Below, piece by piece: positions 1 through 7,790 of a stretch of 50,478 nucleotides of DNA. Under the pieces are notes generated by a model. The model was given only the letters and a program-made list of their open reading frames with translations. It made no database searches and was not told where the DNA came from. The DNA comes from Oscillospiraceae bacterium (GTDB lineage: Bacteria > Bacillota > Clostridia > Oscillospirales > Oscillospiraceae). The stretch is taken from NCBI GenBank assembly GCA_009779845.1, contig WRBE01000015.1:1-50478 (forward strand), written 5' to 3'. Each line of letters starts with the position of its first letter. The first letter of the stretch is position 1. The translations under genes and the position numbers were made by a program.

Positions 1-47
1 AATACTTTCTCAAGTATGAGATGTCCATATTGATTCTTCATAAAAAT

Positions 48-84
48 GACTCCTAACGTAGTTTTTCATTCTACATCAGGAGTC
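48..84. terminator. Hairpin, probable bidirectional terminator
   Basis: GACTCCT pairs with AGGAGTC around an imperfect inner stem and a T-rich loop. T-rich tracts follow on both sides (CCTTTTTCG on plus, CATTTTTATG on minus). It lies just beyond the end of the relaxase remnant and would stop minus-strand transcription from it. Confidence 0.55.
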
Positions 85-143
85 CCTTTTTCGCAATGTC
101 CGTTTTTAGGGGGCCTGTTCATAGATTAACCCCCATCGCCGTT

Positions 144-656
144 CTAGTGTTCCATCTCCCACCCTCGCTTCCATTGTGGCTGTTTCGGCATAGTTTCTTT
201 TGCCCTCTTGCGAATACGGTCAATCTGCCGCAGTCGCTCCGAGAGTGACATAGTGGATTTTCTGATTTTATTTTTCTCTTTCATCAGACCGTCACGCTCT
301 TTTATCCAACTTGTAAGCGGGATTTTGCCGTCTTTGTTTCGGTGCTTGCTGAGATAGCCGTTTGCGGATTTGAATAACTCCAATTCCGTTTTATGCTCTG
401 CAAAATACTTCTTCTGCTTGCGTGGGGACAAAGCTTTGTATTCATCGAGAAAAGGCTTGTTTTCTTTATCAGCATAGATGAATCTGTCACAGAAGATATA
501 GTGAGAAACATTGCGTCTTCGTATAACTGGAGAGGGAGAGTAGCACTTGACACCTTCTTCACTGTTTTGTTTTTTGCACCAGTCTATTTTTGATTTGGCT
601 TGTGGCCATTTTGGTTTGGTTCTATCGCCGAGGTAAAGGTAGAGACCGTTTTCATG
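144..656 (-). pseudogene. C-terminal remnant of a mobilization relaxase
   Basis: An open frame of 170 codons with no credible start: it opens directly after an in-frame TAG, and the first ATG-like codon is far inside. The residues following SPRKQKKYFAEH (aligned with position 431 downward) form a charged, helical segment ending in an RIRKRAKETM-like stretch. This is the layout of the C-terminal coiled tail of clostridial ICE/IME relaxases (family knowledge). No N-terminal catalytic HUH or Tyr motif is present, so it cannot be an active relaxase. Its upstream end is replaced at about 636-656 by sequence matching the dispersed repeat at 41.9-42.0 kb, which suggests truncation by that repeat or by a deletion next to it. 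The family call rests on recall of relaxase tails and is moderate. Confidence 0.5.
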
Positions 657-785
657 CTATACTCTGTACTGGCGACAATACGCCCCTACCAGAAGTCTGG
701 TTGCCTCGGAACCTATAAAGGGCGTTTTTTGCCGCCAGTGGGATGTTCTATGGAAGGGCGTTCATGAGTGAGGAGTATAGGGTCA
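636..785 (-). repeat. Partial copy (R1) of dispersed repeat
   Basis: The reverse complement matches 41893-42031 with scattered mismatches. Shared blocks include CTGGCGGC, GGTTCCGAGGCAACC, ACTTCTGGTAGGGG and CATGAAAACGGTCTCTACC. Similarity stops where the relaxase remnant frame begins. It fills most of the gap between the remnant and spoVAE; the rest (786-839) shows nothing recognisable. Confidence 0.8.
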
Positions 786-839
786 AGAGAATTGGGTGTT
801 TTTGCAAGGAGTTATCCTAACAGTTTGTGCCTATCCCTC

Positions 840-1211
840 CTAGGACTTATCTTTCGGTCGAAATGGCACTGCCGCCAGATACCCGAACAACACTGCTGCG
901 CCGATTCCGGTGGCGGCGGCGGTGAAGGGGCCGGAGAGGATGCCGAGGAGGCCTTTTTCTTGTACCGCCTCTTTTACTCCTTTTGCCATCACTGCCCCGA
1001 ATCCGGTGATGGGTACCGTGGCACCGCCTCCGGCCCAGTTGACCAAAGGTTCGTACACCCCCGCCGCACCCAGCGCTACCCCGGCGACTACATAAATCAC
1101 TAAGATTTTTGCGGGAGTCAGCTTGGTTTTGTCAACGAGAATTTGCCCGATGGCACAGAGAACACCCCCCACTACAAAGGCTTTTCCAAAGGGTAATAGT
1201 AGTTGTAGCAT
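840..1211 (-). CDS. spoVAE: Stage V sporulation protein AE (SpoVAE)
   Basis: A 123-residue, very hydrophobic protein starting MLQLLLPFGKAF, with conserved SpoVAE features: GGVLCAIGQ, the LTPAKILV stretch, GVYEPLV and a GFGAVMAKGV glycine-rich turn. SpoVA proteins sit in the spore inner membrane and help move Ca-dipicolinate into the forespore and out again on germination (family knowledge). I chose the ATG at 1211, preceded by a GGGGG-rich ribosome site, over a longer in-frame extension that overlaps spoVAD in another frame. It follows spoVAD by 14 nt on the same strand and is surely cotranscribed with it. Length is normal for the family. Confidence 0.9.
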   Translation of the reverse strand: MLQLLLPFGKAFVVGGVLCAIGQILVDKTKLTPAKILVIYVVAGVALGAAGVYEPLVNWAGGGATVPITGFGAVMAKGVKEAVQEKGLLGILSGPFTAAATGIGAAVLFGYLAAVPFRPKDKS

Positions 1212-1225
1212 ATTATATTTGCCCC

Positions 1226-2239
1226 CTATCCTACCGTAGAAATTGCCACGGCGTGGCAAATCCCCGGAATACTTTCCCCCTGCTGGGCGGATGTGGTGCT
1301 CATCAATGCCCCGGTGGGGCAGAAGAGGACTTTGTTCCACCGCCCTGCCCGCATGGCGTTTAAAATTGTGCCGTTTAGCACCGTGGCGGCACACCCGCAG
1401 CCGGAGGCACCGGCGTCTACGTGTTGTTGTTCCCGGTCGTAAATCATAAGTCCGCAATCTTGGTATGTGCGAAGCTTTACTCCGTCTTTGGCGAAGAAAT
1501 CTGTCACCACCTCATGGCCCAATGCGCCTAAGTCCCCGGTGACGATGAGGTCATACTCGTCTGGGCGGCGGCCTGTATCTTCAAAATGTTGCCGTAGGGT
1601 GTCGTAGGCCGCAGGGGCCATGGCGGCACCCATATTGTTGGGGTCTTTGATACCTAGGTCCACAATCTTTCCCGGAGTCACATGGGTCACGGCGGGGCCG
1701 TTGCCTGTGGCGGAGAGGATGGTCGCCCCTGCCCCGGTGACCGTCCACTGGCTAGTGGGCGTGCGCTGACCGCCGTATTCTAAGGGGAACCGAAACTGCC
1801 GTTCGGCGGTACAAAAGTGGGATGAGGTCACCGCCGCCACGGTGTTTGCAAAGCCACCGGCGATGGTCATAGCGGCGAGGATTAACCCCTCTCCCATAGT
1901 GGAACAGGCACCAAAGATGCCGAAGAAGGGAATGTCACTCTCTCGGCTGCCAAAGGACGAGCCGATACACTGGTTGAGCAAATCCCCGGCGAACAAAAAT
2001 TCTACGCTACTGGGGGCCACCCCCGCCTTATCTGCGGCCAGGGCGAAGGCCTTTTTCTGCATCATGGCCTCCGCCTGTTCCCAAGTCTGTTCGCCCCAGT
2101 AGGAGTCGATGCTGATATAGTCAAAGCTTTGGCCCAAGGGCCCGTCCCCCTCTTTTTTTCCCGCCACGGCGGCGTGGCCCAGTATGACCGGGGGCGTTGT
2201 AAAGGCAATCGTTTGCGTTCCAAGTTTTTGGTTTGGCAC
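1226..2239 (-). CDS. spoVAD: Stage V sporulation protein AD (SpoVAD)
   Basis: A 337-residue thiolase-fold protein, the usual SpoVAD size. Recognisable blocks are LGTQTIAF near the N-terminus, GDLLNQCI, FGIFGACSTMGEGL, SSHFCTAERQFRFPLEYGGQRTP and the C-terminal CPTGALMSTTSAQQGESIPGI. SpoVAD binds dipicolinic acid in spore-forming Firmicutes (family knowledge). The start is GTG with GGAGG eight nucleotides upstream. spoVAE follows. SpoVAC, which normally precedes SpoVAD, is absent: the upstream neighbour is a short inverted-repeat element and then ypeB, so transcription probably comes from ypeB or from within the element. Confidence 0.93.
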   Translation of the reverse strand: MPNQKLGTQTIAFTTPPVILGHAAVAGKKEGDGPLGQSFDYISIDSYWGEQTWEQAEAMMQKKAFALAADKAGVAPSSVEFLFAGDLLNQCIGSSFGSRESDIPFFGIFGACSTMGEGLILAAMTIAGGFANTVAAVTSSHFCTAERQFRFPLEYGGQRTPTSQWTVTGAGATILSATGNGPAVTHVTPGKIVDLGIKDPNNMGAAMAPAAYDTLRQHFEDTGRRPDEYDLIVTGDLGALGHEVVTDFFAKDGVKLRTYQDCGLMIYDREQQHVDAGASGCGCAATVLNGTILNAMRAGRWNKVLFCPTGALMSTTSAQQGESIPGICHAVAISTVG

Positions 2240-2262
2240 CGAATTTCCTCCAATATCTATTC

Positions 2263-2422
2263 TATAGTTGGCTAACCAGAAGAATCGCTCATCTTGGCGG
2301 TTTATTTTTCACCTTGCTTCGTTGTCGTCCTTGCCGGGCGAAAGCCCGCCTGTGTCCTCCGCCTCACAAGACGAAAAATGACCACGCAAATCTTGAGCGT
2401 TTTTTCAGGTTAGCCAACTATA
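2263..2422. mobile_element. MITE-like element A, 160 bp
   Basis: The ends are perfect 15-nt inverted repeats, TATAGTTGGCTAACC at 2263-2277 and its complement at 2408-2422; pairing continues imperfectly for about 20 nt more. The core has a GC-rich hairpin, CCGGGC GAAA GCCCG, with a GNRA-type loop. There is no coding capacity. The core resembles that of the element at 17004-17148. The right repeat overlaps the ypeB stop codon. No clear target-site duplication is visible. Confidence 0.75.
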
Positions 2423-3491
2423 CTGTATCCTTGCGGAGCAACCGAATCTCTAGCTGCTGGCCCGTGTCGGCACTGACGTAGACAAAAAACGCCTGTCCGT
2501 TCTCTGCCCGACAGTGAAAGGCATAGCAGAGAAGCTCTGCCCCGTAAACCTCAATGACGGCGAGGTCGTACCCCTCGATGGCGAGTTCCGCCGGGACAGC
2601 ATCCATGGCACCCTCCGGGCTGATGGCGGGGGCAGGGATTGTCCGTGGGTGGGCGTAATATAAACGCTCTGCCGCTGTAAATCCGGTAACCCGGCCATTG
2701 TCCAACCCTACAGAGACCCGGACATGGTCGGGATAGAACACCACCCCGTCCCGTGTATAGAAAAAGTCGGCGACTACCGTATTATCCCGGACTGCGTGAT
2801 AGCGTGACTCCATATTGGCGTGACCGCTGCGGAGCACAGCCGCTTGTGCCAAGGCAAGCCCTTCTTCCGGTGACTTTTGTATGCGGGACACTCGGCGAGA
2901 GTTCATGGCATAAGTCACCTGCCCGGTTGTTTTGTCCACTGCTACGATCAGCTCTCCGCCATCTACCCGAGCACGGAACCGATGGGTGTACTCAGAGTCT
3001 GTGTGGGAGAAAATGACAGGGCTGACATCCATAAACGCCGCTACCCGGTCTAAGGCATCTTCTACCGGAATGGCAGAGCGCATCGGGGCGGCAAACACAG
3101 GCACTGCCGATTCAAAGGCCGCCGGGCCGTCTTGTACCATGCGTCGGGCTAAGATGCTGACCTCGCCCAGAAATTGCCGTTTGGGGGCGGCGGTCTCCGG
3201 CGGGACGGGGAGTTTTGCAAGTGCCATGGCAGCCTCTGCCGCCCGACCATACATGCGGATGCCCACAGATGCTGCCGTCGCATGGGATGTGGTAAATCGG
3301 CCTTGATTCAGAAGGGCTTCAATCTCTGCCATGCTTTCTCGCAACCCCTCTGCGGTCTGTTGCTCTGTGGCCTGATACTGAGCGGAATATTGGGTTAGGT
3401 GCTGATGTTTCTGGTACAGTAATATCCCCAATGCCGTGAGGACGGTCAGGTTGATGGCAACAAGCAGAATAGCAACTCGTTTTTGTCCCAT
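2418..3491 (-). CDS. ypeB: YpeB-like spore germination protein
   Basis: A 357-residue protein with one N-terminal membrane anchor (about residues 7-25), a helical middle region and a C-terminal half made of PepSY-type modules (ELIVAVDKTTGQVTYAMNSR; the end FFVYVSADTGQQLEI is typical). YpeB partners the cortex-lytic enzyme SleB in Bacillus and localises it in the spore (family knowledge). It is shorter than Bacillus YpeB (about 450 residues), and no sleB lies in the window. ATG at 3491 follows GAAAGGGGG. The TAG stop lies inside the right terminal repeat of element A, so the last residues may have been changed by its insertion. Confidence 0.75.
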   Translation of the reverse strand: MGQKRVAILLVAINLTVLTALGILLYQKHQHLTQYSAQYQATEQQTAEGLRESMAEIEALLNQGRFTTSHATAASVGIRMYGRAAEAAMALAKLPVPPETAAPKRQFLGEVSILARRMVQDGPAAFESAVPVFAAPMRSAIPVEDALDRVAAFMDVSPVIFSHTDSEYTHRFRARVDGGELIVAVDKTTGQVTYAMNSRRVSRIQKSPEEGLALAQAAVLRSGHANMESRYHAVRDNTVVADFFYTRDGVVFYPDHVRVSVGLDNGRVTGFTAAERLYYAHPRTIPAPAISPEGAMDAVPAELAIEGYDLAVIEVYGAELLCYAFHCRAENGQAFFVYVSADTGQQLEIRLLRKDTV

Positions 3492-3588
3492 AGAAGCGTG
3501 CCCCCTTTCAGTCCTAGTTTATGCAGGAAACCCAGTTCCTACTATGGTAGAGATTGCCAGCCCCACCGTTCTGGGCAGAAAGAAACCA

Positions 3589-3617
3589 TTGCAGACACCT
3601 TCGTTTTATGGTATTCT
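3589..3617 (+). promoter_or_regulatory. Sigma-A-type promoter of the MntR-like gene
   Basis: TTGCAG, 17-nt spacer, TATTCT, ending 35 nt before the ATG at 3653. Confidence 0.65.
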
Positions 3618-3652
3618 GGAACTAGCTTACGTGAAATGGGAGTTTGAAGCCA

Positions 3653-4018
3653 ATGAAAATACAAGAATCTGCCGAAAACTACCTAGAAACCATCTATATT
3701 CTAGCAGAGCGCAATGGCTATGTGCGCTCTATTGACGTGGCCACTGAGCTGGGTTTTTCAAAACCTAGTGTCAGCCGTGCCATGAAGTTGCTTCGAGAGA
3801 ACAACTATATCACCGTAAAAAATGACGGCACCATCTTTCTGACCCCTGCCGGTCAAGAGATTGCCGCCCGCATATATGAACGCCATGCCTTTCTGACCCA
3901 GTTTCTGATTAAACTAGGCGTTGCCGAGGACGTCGCCAAAGAGGACGCCTGTCGGATTGAGCATGTGATTAGTGAAGAGACGTTTTCTAAACTGAAGGAT
4001 TTTAGTCAGGGGACGTAG
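3653..4018 (+). CDS. DtxR/MntR-family metal-responsive regulator
   Basis: A 121-residue protein with an N-terminal winged helix (ESAENYLETIYIL, then the recognition region LGFSKPSVSRAMKLLRE) and a wing with LTPAGQEIAARIYERHAFL. This is the classic MntR/IdeR layout. The dimerisation half carries E and H ligands (DACRIEHVISEETFSKL) typical of Mn/Fe-sensing members, and there is no SH3 domain. The family represses metal-uptake genes when metal is bound; which metal is sensed cannot be told. ATG at 3653 with GGGAG upstream fits better than the in-frame TTG at 3644. No metal transporter adjoins it. It converges on the PTS operon across a strong terminator. Confidence 0.88.
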   Translation: MKIQESAENYLETIYILAERNGYVRSIDVATELGFSKPSVSRAMKLLRENNYITVKNDGTIFLTPAGQEIAARIYERHAFLTQFLIKLGVAEDVAKEDACRIEHVISEETFSKLKDFSQGT

Positions 4019-4032
4019 TTTGGTTCGATAAT

Positions 4033-4069
4033 AAGAGGCGGGGAGTGCCAACGCATCTCCCCGCCTCTT
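4033..4069. terminator. Bidirectional terminator, 13-bp perfect stem
   Basis: AAGAGGCGGGGAG pairs with CTCCCCGCCTCTT around an 11-nt loop. It lies between the convergent MntR-like gene and the PTS EIIC gene, with a T-rich tail on the plus side. Confidence 0.85.
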
Positions 4070-4095
4070 GTTGTTATTGTACTAGAGTGTTAGAC

Positions 4096-5472
4096 TTAGC
4101 CTTTTGCTTTTTCTTCGCGTACTCTCTTCTGATAGCGTCTTTCAAACACAGAGAGGAGTACGAATGCGGCACCTAAAATCCCAATGCCGACCCAAGCGTT
4201 CTGGAAGGCAACCATGGTGACCATGGCATCCACACAGTCGTGGCCGACGCCAAGTGCAACGCCGTCATTTAGTGCGCCGAAGCCGTTGAAGAGGTTATAG
4301 GTGAAACCGGACAAGAAGATGAGGATGAAGCCGTAGGAGAAGCCAGCCGCAGCCGCACCACGGCGACCGCCCAAGGCGTTGCCCATGATACCCGCTACAC
4401 CGCCGGTGAAGAATGCGCCGATGATGGAAACCAGCGGCACGGTACCGAATGCGGCGGCGGATACAAACATGGCGACAATCATACCGACAACGGACGTGAT
4501 GAAGCCAATCATCAGAGAATTCGGTGCGTAAGGGAAGATAGCCGGAACATCCAGTGCCGGAATCGCATTCGGAACCAACTTGTCAGAAATCCCTTTAAAC
4601 GCTGGAACGATTTCGCCCAAGAACATCCGGACACCTTGCAGCAAAATCATCACACCAGCGGCAAAGCCAAGGCCTTGCAGGATACCGAAGAGGATGAAGT
4701 TCTGCCCATCTGCGCCACCGACCTCTTCCACTACATCAGGGCCCGCAATGAGGACGAGGATGATGTAGAAGAACAACATGACAACAGAAATTGCAACCGC
4801 TGTGTCCTTGAAGAATGCCAGACCTTTCGGCAGTTTCATGTCTTCCGCATTCTTTTTCGGGTTACCGACCAGCTTGCCGATATAAGCGGAAGGCACGGTG
4901 CCAAGAGTGGTAAGATGCGCCAATGCGATGTCGTTTGAGCCTGTGATTTTCCGCATGATCGGCTGGGCAACGGCAGGTAGCAAGGTGAGAAGTGCCCCTT
5001 GGACAATTGCACCGATGACAATAATCATCGTCTGCCCCATGCCTGCCGCATACAACACGTAGGCCACCAGTACGGAGGATATCCACATCATGTGACCGGT
5101 CAAGAAGATGTACTTGAGCGGCGTGAAGCGTGCAAGCACGATGTTGACCAAGAAGCCAATGGCCATGATAATAGACGAAGCAGATGCAATGACCGGAACC
5201 GCATCGAGCATCGCACCGGAAATCAGCTCAGAGCCGGTTGCGAAGCCTTCTAGGTTGAACACCACCGGGAACATGAACACGAAGGGCAAAATTGCAGTAA
5301 TGAGGACACCCACACCGCCGGACAAGATCAGCATCCCCAGTGCTGTCTTAATCGTACCGGCAAATACTTGTGATCCACTTTTCCGTTGCACGATCAGACC
5401 AACCAGTGCAACCAAACCGAGGATTAACGCAGGGGTTCGGACAACGGACAGTAAAAAATCTAGAGCTTGCAT
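4096..5472 (-). CDS. PTS EIIC permease, ascorbate (UlaA/SgaT) family
   Basis: A 458-residue polytopic membrane protein with about ten or more hydrophobic segments, the length and pattern of UlaA-type EIIC (GFATGSELISGAMLDAVPV, LGEIVPAFKGISDKLVPNAIPALDVP, GVGHDCVDAMVTM). The family takes up a sugar or sugar acid while the partner EIIB phosphorylates it (family knowledge). L-ascorbate is the best-known substrate, but the neighbours (SIS protein, HAD phosphatase) do not match the canonical ula catabolic genes, so the substrate is open. The start at 5472 has GGAGGAAATAAG in front. It is the last gene of the operon, 45 nt after EIIB. Confidence 0.88.
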   Translation of the reverse strand: MQALDFLLSVVRTPALILGLVALVGLIVQRKSGSQVFAGTIKTALGMLILSGGVGVLITAILPFVFMFPVVFNLEGFATGSELISGAMLDAVPVIASASSIIMAIGFLVNIVLARFTPLKYIFLTGHMMWISSVLVAYVLYAAGMGQTMIIVIGAIVQGALLTLLPAVAQPIMRKITGSNDIALAHLTTLGTVPSAYIGKLVGNPKKNAEDMKLPKGLAFFKDTAVAISVVMLFFYIILVLIAGPDVVEEVGGADGQNFILFGILQGLGFAAGVMILLQGVRMFLGEIVPAFKGISDKLVPNAIPALDVPAIFPYAPNSLMIGFITSVVGMIVAMFVSAAAFGTVPLVSIIGAFFTGGVAGIMGNALGGRRGAAAAGFSYGFILIFLSGFTYNLFNGFGALNDGVALGVGHDCVDAMVTMVAFQNAWVGIGILGAAFVLLSVFERRYQKRVREEKAKG

Positions 5473-5517
5473 AACTTATTTCCTCCTTCAAATTTTGTTC
5501 TCTTTCAATGTTAACGT

Positions 5518-5799
5518 CTACAGCAGGCCCTTGGCACCCATGTATTCTTCCAATGCCGCTTTGACGCTATCAACTTTTACAACGTTTTGCACGAATACAA
5601 CATCATCACGCCCCGGAAACTCGTCCCGGAAATCTTCCGCTGTGACGATGAAGTCGGCGTTCATTCCCCCAATCGTCCCAGAGGAGGCGTGCTCAACGTC
5701 GAAATCCTTGAGGCCAAGCTGCTTCATTGCAGACTCGACACTCATTTTGAGAATCAGGCTGGAACCCAGCCCCATTCCGCAGACACACACAATTTTCAT
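5518..5799 (-). CDS. PTS EIIB component, lactose/ascorbate type
   Basis: A 93-residue small Rossmann-like EIIB. It starts MKIVCVCGMGLGSSL, with the P-loop and the phospho-acceptor cysteine of the CGxGxGSS motif; the preceding VC adds a second Cys. The family accepts phosphate from EIIA and hands it to the incoming sugar at EIIC. Size is normal. It lies between the SIS gene and EIIC in the same operon, as in ula-type clusters. Confidence 0.9.
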   Translation of the reverse strand: MKIVCVCGMGLGSSLILKMSVESAMKQLGLKDFDVEHASSGTIGGMNADFIVTAEDFRDEFPGRDDVVFVQNVVKVDSVKAALEEYMGAKGLL

Positions 5800-5835
5800 A
5801 GCTTTGTCCTTTCTTTCGTTATGATTCCCCCCAAG

Positions 5836-6570
5836 CTAGAGACACGAGATCAGAGGACTGTAGTTTTTGATATGCTCGGCGTTGATGGCATCCCCTTTGT
5901 CTAGGTTAGAGCTTACATAGATGGGCGGAATGAATCCATCATTCACGCAGTTTTCTACAGTTTGCGCAATGATAGCCTCCATCAGCGTAACGGCTAGAAC
6001 TGTGGATGTGCCGCAGAATTTCGGCTCTAGACCTTCCATGGATAATGCCGCATCACCGCTGACACATTTGACGTCGATGACGACATCGGCTACGTCTTTG
6101 AGATTTTTGCCGCTGGAGTGGCGTGACGTGGTGCTGTCTGCGAACTGACGGGACACTAGGGCAACGACCTTCATGCCGATTTTCTTTGCGGCCAACGCCA
6201 TATCGACCACTGCGGCGTTGCGGCCGGAGATGGAGACGACAATCATCGTGTCATCTGGGGAGGTGTTCTCTAATTCCAGATACTTGTCAGTAAAACCTTC
6301 CACCCGCTCTTGCAGGGTGCTAAGTTTTGCATAAGGGAACAGTGCCAAATGCGGGATGAGAAGTGCGTTTACCGGCACCAGCCCGCCTGCGCGGTAGAAG
6401 ATTTCCATGGGGAAAATCTGGGAGTGTCCGCAACCGAATGCGTGAATTACACGCCCCTTTTTGATGGATGCGGCACAGTAGGCAGCGGCTTGTTCGATGT
6501 GTTTCGCCTCTTCCTCGAACTGTTGCTTCATTTGCTTTTGAATGACGTCATAATACTCAAGATACTTCAT
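5836..6570 (-). CDS. SIS-domain sugar-phosphate-binding protein
   Basis: A 244-residue single-SIS protein with a helical N-terminus (DVIQKQMKQQFEEEAKHIEQAA), a phosphate-binding loop (AFGCGHSQIFPMEIFYRAGG) and a second SIS motif (MIVVSISGRNAAVVDMALAAKKIGMKVVAL). It matches the SIS_2 group (YckB-like, UPF0309). Such proteins isomerise or bind phosphosugars, often amino-sugar phosphates (family knowledge). It overlaps the EIIA gene by 14 nt, so translation is coupled. It probably acts on the phosphosugar delivered by this PTS, which would point to something other than ascorbate. Confidence 0.85.
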   Translation of the reverse strand: MKYLEYYDVIQKQMKQQFEEEAKHIEQAAAYCAASIKKGRVIHAFGCGHSQIFPMEIFYRAGGLVPVNALLIPHLALFPYAKLSTLQERVEGFTDKYLELENTSPDDTMIVVSISGRNAAVVDMALAAKKIGMKVVALVSRQFADSTTSRHSSGKNLKDVADVVIDVKCVSGDAALSMEGLEPKFCGTSTVLAVTLMEAIIAQTVENCVNDGFIPPIYVSSNLDKGDAINAEHIKNYSPLISCL

Positions 6571-7015
6571 TTGCTTCCTCCACTTCCTTACATTTTTTTA
6601 GAATGGCCTGTGGGTCTTTCCCGTCCCGCAGGAGGTCTAAACATGTATCATCGTTCATGATTGCGGCCAAACCACGGAGCAGTTCTCCATGGCTTTCCGT
6701 ATCGACTGCGGCGAACAGAAACGCCGCTTTGATGCGCTTCTCAAACAGGTACACCGGCTCAGTTAACAACGCAAGGGTCATGGATATCTCACGCACCCCC
6801 GCCTCCGGCCGGCCGTGGAAAAAGGCAATGTCTTCCACCAGCACCACGTAGCCGCCGAATTGCTTTGCCGCTTCTTTGGCGGACTCTGCAAATTCTGGTG
6901 TCACCGCATCCTCCGCAATCAGCGGGGCCGCTAACAGATCTACGACCGTTTCCCAGTCTTTGCAGGTGACATTTGCAAGCAAATGCCCTTCTTTTTCCAG
7001 TAGACTTGTAATCAT
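6557..7015 (-). CDS. PTS EIIA component, fructose/mannitol-ascorbate type
   Basis: A 152-residue protein from MITSLLEKEGHLL; the EIIA family-2 fold is seen in the helical start and the phosphohistidine region GYVVLVEDIAFFHGRPEAGV, with His67 the likely phospho-site. Family members usually have IPH at this position; here the sequence reads FFH, as in many UlaC-like proteins. The ATG at 7015 follows GGGGGTGAG and overlaps the stop of the upstream phosphatase in ATGA, implying coupled translation. A longer in-frame extension upstream is rejected because it overlaps that gene. It receives phosphate from HPr and passes it to the EIIB. Confidence 0.87.
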   Translation of the reverse strand: MITSLLEKEGHLLANVTCKDWETVVDLLAAPLIAEDAVTPEFAESAKEAAKQFGGYVVLVEDIAFFHGRPEAGVREISMTLALLTEPVYLFEKRIKAAFLFAAVDTESHGELLRGLAAIMNDDTCLDLLRDGKDPQAILKKCKEVEEANEVS

Positions 7016-7695
7016 ATTCTCACCCCCTTTGTGTCGGCATCCCACAGATAATTTGTAATCTCTGCAAAATCCGCATATGGAATATAGGATATCCCTTCTG
7101 TCTCGCAATATGCGGCCAATGCATCTTTGGCGAACAGGGCATCTGCCCCTTCCATTGCGCAGCGATCCGTCAGGCCATCGCCAACGTAGATGATAGTGCT
7201 GTCATCCATTGTTTGCCGAATCTGTTCCATCACGGCACGTTTGCAGTTGCAACAGGGGCCAAAGGGTTTATCACAGTCCGGGCGAACCGTTGCAAACGAG
7301 GTCGTGAGGCGCGTGTCGCCTACGAGGTTGTTTGCTAAGACCTTTACACCGTGTAGCCGTTCTTCGCCCAGCACACGTTCGATCGCTTGATGAAATCCGC
7401 CGCTGACGATGTAGAGTGGAATCTCTCTGCTGCGTACTTGTTCTAAGAACGTGTCAAAGGTTGGGTCAATACAGAGATGGGCATCCAAAAACTTGTGATA
7501 TTCTTCCAGCCCAATCCGCATCACTTCAAAATGCTGCTTCATCGCTTCACGATTATTCGTCCGGCCAGCAATGAAGTCTGCCTCAATTTGTGCGCTCTCA
7601 GCATTGCCGAGAGTTTCAAAAAGCAGGTCGTTAGAGTCTTTTGTTGTAATGGTGCCGTCAAAGTCACAGACAAGTACAAGGTTTTTTTCATTCAT
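7012..7695 (-). CDS. HAD-IB phosphatase, MtnX/PHOSPHO-like
   Basis: A 227-residue haloacid dehalogenase-fold phosphatase. Motif I is VLVCDFDGTITTKDSND (both Asp present), motif II is LYIVSGG, motif IV is IIYVGDGLTDRCAM. A CCNCKR cysteine cluster sits in the middle, as in the PHOSPHO/MtnX branch. It hydrolyses a small phosphate ester; the substrate is unknown. Being cotranscribed with a PTS and a SIS protein it may remove phosphate from a sugar intermediate (inference). ATG at 7695 with AGGTGA is preferred over the GTG at 7704. A palindromic operator candidate lies 27 nt upstream. Confidence 0.82.
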   Translation of the reverse strand: MNEKNLVLVCDFDGTITTKDSNDLLFETLGNAESAQIEADFIAGRTNNREAMKQHFEVMRIGLEEYHKFLDAHLCIDPTFDTFLEQVRSREIPLYIVSGGFHQAIERVLGEERLHGVKVLANNLVGDTRLTTSFATVRPDCDKPFGPCCNCKRAVMEQIRQTMDDSTIIYVGDGLTDRCAMEGADALFAKDALAAYCETEGISYIPYADFAEITNYLWDADTKGVRI

Positions 7696-7721
7696 TATCT
7701 TCACCTACAACATGCACAGTA

Positions 7722-7741
7722 TGGTATGGACGTCATTACCA
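7722..7741. promoter_or_regulatory. Candidate GntR-type operator 1
   Basis: A near-perfect palindrome with pattern TGGTA-nn-GACGTC-nn-TACCA, in the gap between gntR and the phosphatase gene. The site at 8528-8547 has the same spacing (TGGT, GAnnTC, ACCA), so both are probably bound by the GntR protein encoded between them. Confidence 0.65.
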
Positions 7742-7790
7742 GTTTGGCCGACAAATAACAGGGCCTATCAAATATGGCCAAAATCATAGC

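Noticed and set aside
2310-2385. Possible small ribozyme in the core of element A
   Set aside because: The GAAA-capped hairpin invites the idea, but I could not find the conserved hammerhead or twister core residues in the right places.
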